Assembly: GCA_944354085.1 (NCBI GenBank)
Contig: CALVPW010000119.1
Location: forward strand, 1-7,263
Direction of reading: 5' to 3'
Length of the DNA: 7,263 bases
DNA from: an uncultured Clostridia bacterium
Lineage (GTDB): Bacteria; Bacillota; Clostridia; Christensenellales; Borkfalkiaceae
Position numbers and translations under genes: made by a program. Positions 1 to 5,840 of this stretch are shown in pieces. The notes under the pieces are model-generated. The model saw nothing but the letters and a program-made list of their open reading frames with translations, was not told where the DNA came from and ran no database searches. Within the stretch, counting starts at the first letter, position 1; the number at the start of each line of letters is the position of its first letter.

Positions 1-80
1 CCGCAAGCGACGAGCGCGACCGCAAGTAAGCACGAAAGCAGCACCAACAGCAGCGCTTTGAGAATGCTTCTTTTCTTCAT
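1..80 (-). CDS. N-terminus of a lipoprotein (partial, runs off left edge)
   Basis: Only the first 26 codons are inside the window. The peptide starts MKKRS, continues with a leucine/valine/alanine-rich hydrophobic core (about residues 6-23) and ends in LVAC followed by a glycine codon. This is a classical lipobox for signal peptidase II, with the cysteine at residue 26. The product is therefore exported and anchored by lipid on the outer face of the membrane; the mature part, and so the function, is not visible. The ATG at 80-78 has an AAGGGG ribosome binding site 9 nt upstream and a well-placed promoter at 119-147. These make the start convincing although the piece is short. It could be a solute-binding protein or any other lipoprotein. 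Confidence 0.8.
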   Translation of the reverse strand, partial: MKKRSILKALLLVLLSCLLAVALVAC

Positions 81-118
81 TGCGTTCTACCCCTTATTAT
101 ATAGTATTGGTGCTTTTT

Positions 119-147
119 ATTATAATATGTATTTTGAGATCCGTCAA
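119..147 (-). promoter_or_regulatory. Sigma-A promoter for the left-edge lipoprotein gene
   Basis: On the minus strand TTGACG (147-142) and TATAAT (124-119) are separated by exactly 17 nt. The -10 is perfect and the -35 has one mismatch. Transcription should start near 112, giving a leader of about 30 nt that holds the AAGGGG ribosome binding site. Just upstream of the -35 (about 151-197) the strand is rich in A-runs, including two adjacent copies of TTTTTTGCGC on the plus strand (161-170, 171-180). These could act as an UP element. Confidence 0.75.
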
Positions 148-229
148 GGGTTACGGAAAATTTTTTGCGCTTTTTTGCGCAAATTTTTCATTTTTTAAGG
201 TAGGAATTTACACTTTCTTTGCAGAATTC

Positions 230-374
230 CCTCCGTCCGCGCGGCGGCATAGCCCTTGGCTCCCTCTGAGAGGGCGCCGAGAACTATGGCGGGGCGCACT
301 TGCCTACCTCCGTGAGGGAGGTGCCCCGTAAGGGGCGGTGGGAGTCCTTGCCTCCCTCCGTGAGGGAGGCAAGG
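230..374 (+). repeat. Palindromic intergenic repeat, copy 1
   Basis: This non-coding stretch is a chain of short palindromes: CCCTC-tga-GAGGG (262-274), GCCCC-gtaa-GGGGC (323-336) and a perfect 13-bp stem CCTTGCCTCCCTC (346-358) pairing with 362-374 around a 3-nt loop. The module GAGGGAGGT (314-322), palindrome, GGTGGGAGT (337-345) recurs on the opposite strand at 5694-5736, and CGCCGAGAACT (275-285) recurs at 5683-5673. It resembles the dispersed palindromic repeats seen between genes of gut Clostridia, but copy number in the genome cannot be judged here. The reading frames that cross it look accidental. Confidence 0.7.
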
Positions 375-407
375 AAAAAGCTGCCCGCGGCGTTATGCCG
401 CGGGCAG
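375..407 (-). terminator. Intrinsic terminator of the 202-aa membrane protein gene
   Basis: A perfect 11-bp stem CTGCCCGCGGC (381-391) pairs with 397-407 around a 5-nt loop. On the minus strand it is followed after one C by TTTTT (379-375). It lies 44 nt past the stop codon of the gene at 451-1059. Confidence 0.85.
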
Positions 408-450
408 CCCTCTGCGAACGTGTCGCGGCCGCATCGCCCACCGCTGCGCT

Positions 451-1059
451 TTACCGCGCAGCGGCGAGCTTTTCCGTAACGAGGCGGGCGAGCGTATCCC
501 GCTCCGCCTCGTCCAGCGCGGGCGCGTAGCGGACGAGCGCTTCGCGCACGAAGGACGCAAACGCCGCTTCCGTGAGCTGCGAACTGCCCTCACGCAGGGC
601 GCCGACCGCCTCGGCAAGCGCTTCGGCGGGAACGTACCCGCAAAGCAGCGCGTCAAGCCCCGTCTCTTGCGCGTCCGCCGCCTGCGGGGCGGGCGGCGCG
701 CCCGTCTGCCGCGCTTCCTGCGCCTGCTTCTCCTCATCCGCCGCCGCGGGGAGCTTTACGCGGAGGAACTGCTCGTACACCACATAGTACAGCGTTGCCG
801 CGCAGCCGCAGGCAAATCCGCCCTCCATCGTCTTACAAAGCGCCGCGGTGAGCGGCGCGAACGAACACTCCGCCAAACAGCGATACGCCGCGAACACGAT
901 CGCGCCCAGGATAAAAGGCAGCAGCACGTACAGCTTTTTGGTGACGTTTTTGAGCACCGTCTTTTTGAGGACGGACACCCCCACGGTCACCGCAAGCCCT
1001 AAAACGAGCACGTCGCCGCCGAACAGACGGAACGCGCTCAGGTACTGTAAGATCGTCAT
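451..1059 (-). CDS. Hypothetical three-helix membrane protein, 202 aa
   Basis: I do not recognise this family. Three hydrophobic segments are visible at about residues 14-30, 43-61 and 81-99. The loop between the first two is strongly basic (residues 32-42, KKTVLKNVTKK), which by the positive-inside rule puts it and the C-terminus in the cytoplasm. Residues about 102-133 form an Ala/Gln/Pro-rich linker, and 134-202 look like an all-helical cytoplasmic domain rich in Ala, Glu and Leu. The start is supported by a purine-rich AAGGAAGGGG site just before the ATG. The gene is transcribed divergently from the germination operon across a gap of about 110 nt and has its own terminator at 375-407. The arrangement makes a sporulation role thinkable, but nothing in the protein shows it. 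Confidence 0.8.
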   Translation of the reverse strand: MTILQYLSAFRLFGGDVLVLGLAVTVGVSVLKKTVLKNVTKKLYVLLPFILGAIVFAAYRCLAECSFAPLTAALCKTMEGGFACGCAATLYYVVYEQFLRVKLPAAADEEKQAQEARQTGAPPAPQAADAQETGLDALLCGYVPAEALAEAVGALREGSSQLTEAAFASFVREALVRYAPALDEAERDTLARLVTEKLAAAR

Positions 1060-1172
1060 AAGACCCCTTCCTTTCCCGTCGCAGCAACAAGTATATCACG
1101 GCGCGGCGGCAAGGCGGGGTTTTTCTGCCGTTTTTTTGCAACTTTTTGGCGGGAACGCCCATACTGCATCCG

Positions 1173-2606
1173 ATGGAATACGTCAGCAAAGACCTTACAA
1201 AAACGCGGGAGGCGCTCAGAGCGCTGCTGCCCGCGCAGGATATCCTCTGCACCGCGCTCACCGACGGCGCGGGGCGGCAGGCGTGCTGCTTTTTTGCAGA
1301 CGCCGTTACGGATAAGGACCTTTTGGGCGAGCAGGTCCTCCGCCCCCTTCTTGCCTACCGCGGCGCGGCGGAGGGCGCGCTTTTGACCGCGGCGCTCCCC
1401 GTGCCCGAGGTGCGCGTCGCCAACGCGCTTTCCGTACTCGCGGAAGAGGTGCTCGCGGGCAATCCCGTGCTCCTTTTGGAGGGCATGGCGGAGGGCGTGA
1501 TCGCAGGCACCAAAAAAGTCCCCGCGCGCGCCGTTGCCGAGCCACCCACCGATGTGGCGACCAAGGGTCCGCGCGAAGGGTTCACCGAAGACGTGAAAAC
1601 AAACACGGCGCTCGTCCGCAAACGCCTGAAAACGGGGGAATTGGAGATCGAATTTTTAACGGTGGGGAAACGCTCGCGCACGGCGGTGGCGGTGTGCTCG
1701 CTCAAAGGCATAAGCGCCGCGGGCGTAAAGGAGCGCATCGTTCAAACGCTCTCCGCCGTCTCCATCGACACCGTGCCCGACGCGTCCTTTTTGGCGCGGC
1801 TCCTGTCCGACCGCAAACATGCGCTCTTAAAACAGCTCGGCACCACCGAAAAGCCGGATATCTTTTGCGCAAAACTCGCCGAAGGGCGGGTGGGCGTGCT
1901 GACGGACGGCTCCCCCGTCGCCCTCACCGCGCCCTATCTCGTGGTGGAAGACCTGCAATCGGCGGAAGATTACTTTGTGCCCGCCGCCCGCGCCACCTTT
2001 ACGCGGCTCCTGCGGCTGTTCGCGCTGCTCTTCGCCGTCTATCTGCCCGCCTTTTACGTCGCTTCCCAGCTGTATAAATTGCAGCTCCTGCCCGTAAAAC
2101 TCGCCCTGACCATCGCAGGGAGCATCCGCGACCTGCCCCTCTCCCCCTCGATGGAGATGCTGCTCGTGCTTTTGCTGCTGGAGATTTTGAACGAGGCGAG
2201 CATCCGCATGCCGAAATACGTGGGGATGGCGCTCTCGGTGGTGGGCGCGCTCGTTTTGGGGGAGACGGCGGTGAGCGCGGGGTTCGTCTCCACGCCCGCC
2301 ATCATCATCGTGGCGCTGAGCGGCATCGGGCTGTATACGGTGCCCAACCTCATCGAACAGACGAGCGTTTTGCGCCTTGTGATGCTGCTCGCCGCGGGGA
2401 GCATCGGCACATACGGCATTTTGCTTTTGACGGCGCTCTCTCTGATGCGCCTTTTGTCGGCGGAGAGCTTCGGCGTGCCCGTCGCCGCGCCCTTTGCGCC
2501 CTTCGTGCGGCAGGATCTGAAAGACGCGCTCTTAAAAAGCGATCTTTACGCGCTCGGGATGCGCCCGCGCTGCATCGGGAGCCCGAATAAAAGGAGGATG
2601 AAATGA
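1173..2606 (+). CDS. gerA: GerA-family spore germination receptor subunit
   Basis: This is the A subunit of a Ger-type germinant receptor in the spore inner membrane, which with the B and C subunits senses germinants. Numbered from the ATG at 1173 (477 aa), the N-terminal soluble half carries the family block EPPT...KGPREGFTED at about 123-140, followed by a LRKRLK-like stretch (VRKRLKTGEL). The C-terminal half has about five hydrophobic segments (near 279-300, 328-344, 350-372, 374-390, 399-429). Among them is the conserved region with NEASIRMPKYVG and VVGALVLGETAVSAGFVS. The length is normal for the family. The start is uncertain: the frame is open to a TTG at 1146, but neither codon has a good Shine-Dalgarno. 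ATG 1173 is preferred because the family N-terminus begins at about this point. The stop overlaps gerB by 4 nt. The symbol is family-level only; the paralogue (gerAA, gerKA and so on) cannot be told. Confidence 0.95.
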   Translation: MEYVSKDLTKTREALRALLPAQDILCTALTDGAGRQACCFFADAVTDKDLLGEQVLRPLLAYRGAAEGALLTAALPVPEVRVANALSVLAEEVLAGNPVLLLEGMAEGVIAGTKKVPARAVAEPPTDVATKGPREGFTEDVKTNTALVRKRLKTGELEIEFLTVGKRSRTAVAVCSLKGISAAGVKERIVQTLSAVSIDTVPDASFLARLLSDRKHALLKQLGTTEKPDIFCAKLAEGRVGVLTDGSPVALTAPYLVVEDLQSAEDYFVPAARATFTRLLRLFALLFAVYLPAFYVASQLYKLQLLPVKLALTIAGSIRDLPLSPSMEMLLVLLLLEILNEASIRMPKYVGMALSVVGALVLGETAVSAGFVSTPAIIIVALSGIGLYTVPNLIEQTSVLRLVMLLAAGSIGTYGILLLTALSLMRLLSAESFGVPVAAPFAPFVRQDLKDALLKSDLYALGMRPRCIGSPNKRRMK

Positions 2607-3685
2607 AGCTCTCTGCCCGTCAGCTGTGCTTTTTCCTCGCCGCCGTCGCGCCCGCGGGAAAGCTCGTCCTGCTGCCTTCGCAGCTCGCCGCCAAGGCGGG
2701 GAACGATCTGCTGTTCCCCCTTGCGGCGCACATCGTATTCGAGGCGGCGCTCGTCTTTTTGGTGCTCCTGCTCGCGCGCAGGGAACGCACCGTGTACGCG
2801 ATGATCGCAGACATGGTGGGGGGCGCCGCCGCCAAAGCGGCGTGCATTTTGCTTGCGGCGTTCCTTTTGTGGGCGTCCTTCGTGCCCCTCATCGAACAAA
2901 AACTTTTGGTGCAGACGCTCTTTTACGACACGCTGCCCTCCTACGTGGCGTTCGCGCCCTTCTTTTTGCTGGCGGGATACCTCTGCGCCAAGCCGCTCGC
3001 CTCGATGGGACGGCTTTGGGATATCCTCGCGCCCCTCTTTTGCGTCGGGCTCACGGGCGTGCTCCTCTTTGCGTGCGGGAGCGCCGATCTCGGCGCGCTC
3101 GCACCCGTGGGCGGCAGCGGCGCGGCGGGGTTTTGGAGGGGGCTCTTTGGCGCGAGCAGCTGGTTCTTTGACGCCGCGCTCCTTCTTCCGCTTTTGGGGC
3201 ACTTCCCCTACCAAAAAGGGCTCGCCCTGCGCGGCGCGCTGTGCTATCTTGCGGGCGGCGGGGCGGTCGTCCTCTTTTGCGCCCTCTATTTTGGCGTCTT
3301 TCAGGAACTTGCCGTCAGCCAGCCCTTCGCCTTTTCGCAGATGAGCAAGTATTTTTCGGGCGTGGCGGCGATGGGACGCGTCGACTACATCTTCATCTTC
3401 TCCATTGCGTTCGTCATGCTCTTTTATACGGCGATGCCCGTCCAGGCGGCGGTGGACGTGGTCGCGGAGGCGTTCGCCCGTCCCCGCGCGCTCGCGCCCG
3501 CCCTCTCGGCAGCGTGCAATGCGGCGGCGTTCGCCGCGCTCTTGGCGTTCAACTTTGTCCCCTCCGAGACGATCGCCCTGATCTCGGTGCGCCTCTTTTG
3601 GATCTTCCCCGCCTTTTCGGCAGGCATGCTGCTCGTGCTGTACGCCGCATGGGCGGCGGGGCGAAGGAGGCGGCATGCGCAATAA
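2603..3685 (+). CDS. gerB: GerB-family germination permease (APC-type), 360 aa
   Basis: The product is the multi-pass B subunit of the germinant receptor, a member of the amino acid/polyamine/organocation transporter-like GerB family thought to form the germinant-binding site. The N-terminus (KLSARQL) matches the usual family opening. About ten hydrophobic helices follow, for example near residues 8-25, 37-58, 78-98, 114-130, 139-158, 187-200, 210-232, 260-280, 298-318 and 326-350. The stretch GRVDYIFIFS (258-267) corresponds to the conserved ERxDxxFIF-type block. The short tail ends in Arg/His-rich AGRRRRHAQ, expected in the cytoplasm. The start is fixed by AAGGAGG (2591-2597) and an ATGA overlap with gerA, which indicates translational coupling. 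The gene overlaps gerC by 11 nt. The symbol is family-level. Confidence 0.93.
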   Translation: MKLSARQLCFFLAAVAPAGKLVLLPSQLAAKAGNDLLFPLAAHIVFEAALVFLVLLLARRERTVYAMIADMVGGAAAKAACILLAAFLLWASFVPLIEQKLLVQTLFYDTLPSYVAFAPFFLLAGYLCAKPLASMGRLWDILAPLFCVGLTGVLLFACGSADLGALAPVGGSGAAGFWRGLFGASSWFFDAALLLPLLGHFPYQKGLALRGALCYLAGGGAVVLFCALYFGVFQELAVSQPFAFSQMSKYFSGVAAMGRVDYIFIFSIAFVMLFYTAMPVQAAVDVVAEAFARPRALAPALSAACNAAAFAALLAFNFVPSETIALISVRLFWIFPAFSAGMLLVLYAAWAAGRRRRHAQ

Positions 3686-4859
3686 CGGATGGCTGCGCCG
3701 CATGCCCAAGCGGCTGTGGGCGGTGCTCGCGGCATTGCTCCTTTTTACCTTTCTTTCCAACGACTTCGGGCTCGTCGACCTGCAAAAGACGGCGATCGTC
3801 CTTGCGGCGGGCATCGACCGAAGCGAAGAGGGCTTTTCCGTCACGGCGCAGATCGCCGTCCCGAAGGGGAGCGACCGCACGACGGGCGGCACCTCGAGCG
3901 TGGAGCTCACGGGCACGGGCGGCACCGTCGCCGACTGCTTTTCCGCCATCTACGCGCAGACGGGCTGGCTGCCCAAGCTCGTGTTCTGCGATCTGCTCCT
4001 TTTGGGCGAGGACGCGGCGCGGGCGGGCGCGTTCGGCGCGCTCGACTACTTTTTACGCGACGAGTACGCGCCCGATTCCTGCACCCTTGCCGTATGCGAA
4101 GGGAGCGCCTCCGCGCTTTTGCGGACGGCGAGCGCCGTCGACGACGCCTCCTCGCTCGCCTTGGAGACCCTCTTTTCGGACGCGGCAAAAAAGGCGGGGC
4201 GCATCCGCACGACGACGCTGCGGGAATTCTGCATCACTTCCTACGGCGCGAGCGCCTGCGGATACATGCCCTACGTGCGCATCACCGATCCCGGGCGGCA
4301 GAGCGCGGACGGCGCGGCAGGCGGCGGGAACGCGGGCGGAAAGGGCGGAAAACAGGCGGACGCAGCCAAAGAGGCGGTGTTCGACGCCTCGCAGACGGCG
4401 CTCTTTTCGCACGGGAAGATGACGGGGCTTGCCACCGCGCAGGAGACCTTTGCCATGAGCCTCGTTTACGACCGCGTGTACGGCGGCTCGCTCGCTGCGG
4501 GCGGCGCGACGCTCACCGTGCTCAAAAACGACGGCGGCGTTTCCTTCCCCCGCGACCCAGCGCCCGCGGTGCAGTTTTCCGTGAAGCTCTCCCTCGCCCT
4601 TGCCGACCGTTCCGCCCCCGCCCCGCCAACAAGCCTCGCCGCGGGGACAGTCCCGCCCGAGACGGTCGACGCCGCCAAAGCAGAAGTAACGGCGCACCTT
4701 GCCGCGCTCTGGGCGCGCTGCGTGCAAGCCGACTGCGATCTCTTTTTGTTCCGCCGCACCCTGTTCCGGCACGATCGGGCGCTGTACGCGCAGTGGAAAG
4801 ACCGCCCGCTCGAAGATCTTCCCGCCTATTTTACGATAGAGGCGGAGAGCCTGCGTTAG
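3675..4859 (+). CDS. gerC: GerC-family germinant receptor subunit lacking a lipobox, 394 aa
   Basis: This is the C subunit of the Ger receptor, normally a lipoprotein on the outer face of the spore inner membrane. Family signs are LVDLQKTAIVLAAGID (about 33-48, matching the WDxREIxxLAIVxAxGID region) followed by VTAQIAVP. There is also a middle domain with GLATAQETFAMSLV (251-264) and the C-terminal KAEVTAHL...QADCDLFLFRRTLFR block (335-365) that ends the GerC fold. The hydrophobic leader (about residues 14-27) is followed by SND instead of the usual GCWD, so no cysteine is available for lipidation. Residues 206-232 form a Gly/Ala/Lys-rich low-complexity linker between domains. AAGGAGG at 3664-3670, 4 nt before the ATG and inside gerB, decides the start. 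The gene is the last of the operon, with a terminator at 4900-4929. Confidence 0.9.
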   Translation: MRNNGWLRRMPKRLWAVLAALLLFTFLSNDFGLVDLQKTAIVLAAGIDRSEEGFSVTAQIAVPKGSDRTTGGTSSVELTGTGGTVADCFSAIYAQTGWLPKLVFCDLLLLGEDAARAGAFGALDYFLRDEYAPDSCTLAVCEGSASALLRTASAVDDASSLALETLFSDAAKKAGRIRTTTLREFCITSYGASACGYMPYVRITDPGRQSADGAAGGGNAGGKGGKQADAAKEAVFDASQTALFSHGKMTGLATAQETFAMSLVYDRVYGGSLAAGGATLTVLKNDGGVSFPRDPAPAVQFSVKLSLALADRSAPAPPTSLAAGTVPPETVDAAKAEVTAHLAALWARCVQADCDLFLFRRTLFRHDRALYAQWKDRPLEDLPAYFTIEAESLR

Positions 4860-4899
4860 CTGCGCGCGCGTGCGCCCGTTCCCTAATACAAGAGAAAAA

Positions 4900-4929
4900 G
4901 GCGGCAAACGCGCCGCCGAAAATTTTTTT
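4900..4929 (+). terminator. Terminator of the gerABC operon
   Basis: GGCGGC (4900-4905) pairs with GCCGCC (4912-4917) around AAACGC, followed by GAAAA and TTTTTTT (4923-4929). A-runs before the stem can pair with the T-run, so the stem can be longer. It lies about 40 nt after the gerC stop and just before the next promoter. The mirror-image T-run on the minus strand means it could work in both directions. Confidence 0.75.
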
Positions 4930-4949
4930 GGATTTTTTTCCGAAAACTA

Positions 4950-4977
4950 TTGACAACTCGGATTTCCATGCTATAAT
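4950..4977 (+). promoter_or_regulatory. Strong extended -10 sigma-A promoter of the ncRNA
   Basis: A perfect TTGACA (4950-4955) and a perfect TATAAT (4972-4977) are separated by 16 nt, with TGC directly before the -10 giving an extended -10 element. A start near A4984 is expected. This is the strongest promoter in the window and is of the vegetative type. It drives the 600-nt region to its right, not the germination genes. Confidence 0.88.
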
Positions 4978-5039
4978 AAGGGTACAAAAAGAAAATAACT
5001 TTCATGAAATGTTATTCACGCACAAGGAAGGACGGTCCG

Positions 5040-5051
5040 ATGAACAGGTAA
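5040..5051 (+). other. Mini-ORF 1 in the ncRNA (3 codons)
   Basis: ATG AAC AGG TAA is preceded by AAGGAAGG (5024-5031), 8 nt upstream. It is far too short to be a functional protein, but it is the first of three such start-site arrangements in the same transcript. Confidence 0.2.
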
Positions 5052-5161
5052 GTGCCGAAAGGCAGCGCAAACTACGATAAGCGGATGGGAAAATCCGCCG
5101 ATCATAGGGAGACAAATCCAATCATCACGGTCTCCGAAAAATTCAATACGGGAGGTGCGGT

Positions 5162-5200
5162 ATGTTCAGGTTCATTTCCCAAGGATTGAAGATTTCGTAG
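5162..5200 (+). other. Mini-ORF 2 in the ncRNA (12 codons)
   Basis: ATG at 5162 opens a 12-residue frame, MFRFISQGLKIS, ending in TAG. GGGAGG (5150-5155) lies 6 nt before the ATG, which is ideal. Both the Shine-Dalgarno and the ATG can be buried in the hairpin formed by GGGA (5150-5153) with TCCC (5177-5180), ATG with CAT (5173-5175), and the outer TTCAAT/ATTGAA. It could be a small peptide or leader, or a chance match in a purine-rich structured RNA. Confidence 0.25.
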
Positions 5201-5215
5201 TAGGAGGTCAGACCA

Positions 5216-5248
5216 ATGTACAATTCCACCCAAGGGGCGGAGAAATAA
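5216..5248 (+). other. Mini-ORF 3 in the ncRNA (10 codons)
   Basis: ATG at 5216 opens a 10-residue frame, MYNSTQGAEK, ending in TAA. AGGAGGT (5202-5208) lies 7 nt upstream, a near-perfect ribosome binding site. It begins 15 nt after the stop of mini-ORF 2. No known peptide family is recognised. Confidence 0.25.
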
Positions 5249-5565
5249 TCGACTTCTGATCATTCGCAGCATCGTACGCTTGCTGCATGGGTCTTAACCC
5301 GCATACACAACGTGGAGTCGAGAAATCCCCTCTCCCCCGCCAAACCCACTCCGGAACACGGAGCACGTGCCCTGAGGAACGCAGCGCAATGGCGTGCAGA
5401 CCGGTAGCGCCTTTGTTAAACGGAAATCGGCAGGCTTGCGAGATGATGCAACCGGTGGCATCGGACCGCTTGCAGGCAAGGGGCGCGCCGTCGACCGCAT
5501 GGCGGCGGCGGATGCGAGGCGGGACTCTGCCCGACACACAACTGAATACCAACTTTGCAAACTCT

Positions 5566-5597
5566 CCCCCGTGCGGTTGCGCGGGGGTACCTTTTTT
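5566..5597 (+). terminator. Terminator of the large ncRNA
   Basis: CCCCCGTG (5566-5573) pairs with CGCGGGGG (5580-5587), including one G-T pair, around a 6-nt loop. It is followed by TACC and TTTTTT (5592-5597). It sets the 3' end of the transcript started at about 4984. Confidence 0.85.
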
Positions 5598-5600
5598 GTT

Positions 5601-5753
5601 CCTCGGCGCCCTCTGTCACAGCCCTCGGCGCCCTCCTTAAAGGGAGCTGGCGAGCGTAAGCGAGACTGAGGGAGTTCTCGGCGTCCCTTGTCCACTCCCA
5701 CCGTCTGCGCGACGGCATCGCGCAGACACCTCCCTCTTAGAGGGAGGCAAGGG
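5601..5753 (-). repeat. Palindromic intergenic repeat, copy 2 (inverted)
   Basis: Read on the minus strand this carries the same module as copy 1: an 8-bp GAGGGAGG/CCTCCCTC hairpin (5729-5747), GAGGGAGGT (5736-5728), a palindrome, then GGTGGGAGT (5702-5694) and CGCCGAGAACT (5683-5673). Here the palindrome is a 10-bp stem, GTCTGCGCGA (5703-5712) with TCGCGCAGAC (5718-5727), unrelated in sequence to that of copy 1. CCTCGGCGCCCTC occurs twice on the plus strand (5601-5613, 5623-5635). Frames crossing the region on both strands look accidental. Confidence 0.7.
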
Positions 5754-5785
5754 TGCTGTACGCGGCGCTTTTTTGGGCGGACGGG

Positions 5786-5827
5786 AAAAACAAGCGGCGG
5801 CGCGCCAAATATGGCGCGCCGCCGCTT
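5786..5827 (-). terminator. Terminator of the uvrA-aminotransferase transcript
   Basis: A perfect 16-bp stem starts AAGCGGCGGCGCGCCA (5792-5807) and pairs with 5812-5827 around a 4-nt loop. On the minus strand it is followed by G and TTTTT (5790-5786). It lies about 105 nt beyond the aminotransferase stop codon and is the most stable hairpin in the window. Confidence 0.88.
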
Positions 5828-5840
5828 TGTGCATTTTTAC

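Larger units (their letters stand above)
4984..5597 (+). ncRNA. Candidate large structured noncoding RNA, about 615 nt
   Basis: This unit is bounded by a near-consensus promoter and a strong terminator and holds no convincing long ORF. It folds locally into many helices: AATAACTTT/AAA(T)GTTATT (4994-5016), TGCC-GAAA-GGCA with a GNRA loop (5053-5064), and CTACGAT/ATCATAG enclosing GCGGAT/ATCCGC (5072-5107). These are followed by GGAGAC/GTCTCC (5108-5135), TTCAAT/ATTGAA (5142-5190), GCAGCA/TGCTGC (5266-5286) and GGGT-ctta-ACCC (5289-5300). The 3' half has ACGTG/CACGT enclosing CTCCG-gaaca-CGGAG (5310-5368), GATGC/GCATC (5445-5462), CGCAT/ATGCG (5496-5516) and CGGG/CCCG (5520-5533). The signature motifs of RNase P RNA, tmRNA and SRP RNA are not seen. 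The size matches the OLE and ROOL classes of large bacterial RNAs, but I cannot recognise either from sequence. Usual OLE neighbours (isoprenoid or xse genes, oapA) are absent here. Confidence 0.65.

Noticed and set aside
80..331. Plus-strand frame of 83 codons at the left edge
   Set aside because: It starts opposite the lipoprotein start, runs through that gene's promoter and into the palindromic repeat, and has no ribosome binding site.
230..374. CRISPR array
   Set aside because: The repeated words are palindromic modules of varying spacing with no regular repeat-spacer pattern and no cas genes.
1060..1145. Promoter of the minus-strand membrane protein gene near TATACT (about 1098-1093)
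   Set aside because: The -10-like hexamer has no -35 at 16-18 nt, so I did not call it.
2546..3949. Minus-strand frame of 467 codons
   Set aside because: It is the antisense shadow of gerB and neighbouring parts of gerA and gerC. Its composition is Arg/Glu-rich and typical of antisense frames in GC-rich DNA, and the plus-strand genes are clear family members.
4984..5160. Cobalamin, c-di-GMP or T-box riboswitch at the 5' end of the transcript
   Set aside because: Some short words are reminiscent, but the conserved cores of these classes are not present and no coding gene follows for 900 nt on this strand.
4984..5597. RNase P RNA, tmRNA or SRP RNA
   Set aside because: The GAGGAAAGTCC and ACAGAA blocks of RNase P RNA, the TTCGA and CCA-ended acceptor of tmRNA and the GGAAGGAAGCAGCC-type loop of SRP RNA are absent.
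5287..5640. Plus-strand frame of 117 codons and overlapping minus-strand frames in 5208-5718
   Set aside because: They cross the ncRNA terminator and the palindromic repeat, lack ribosome binding sites, and show no recognisable protein. Stops are rare by chance at this GC content.
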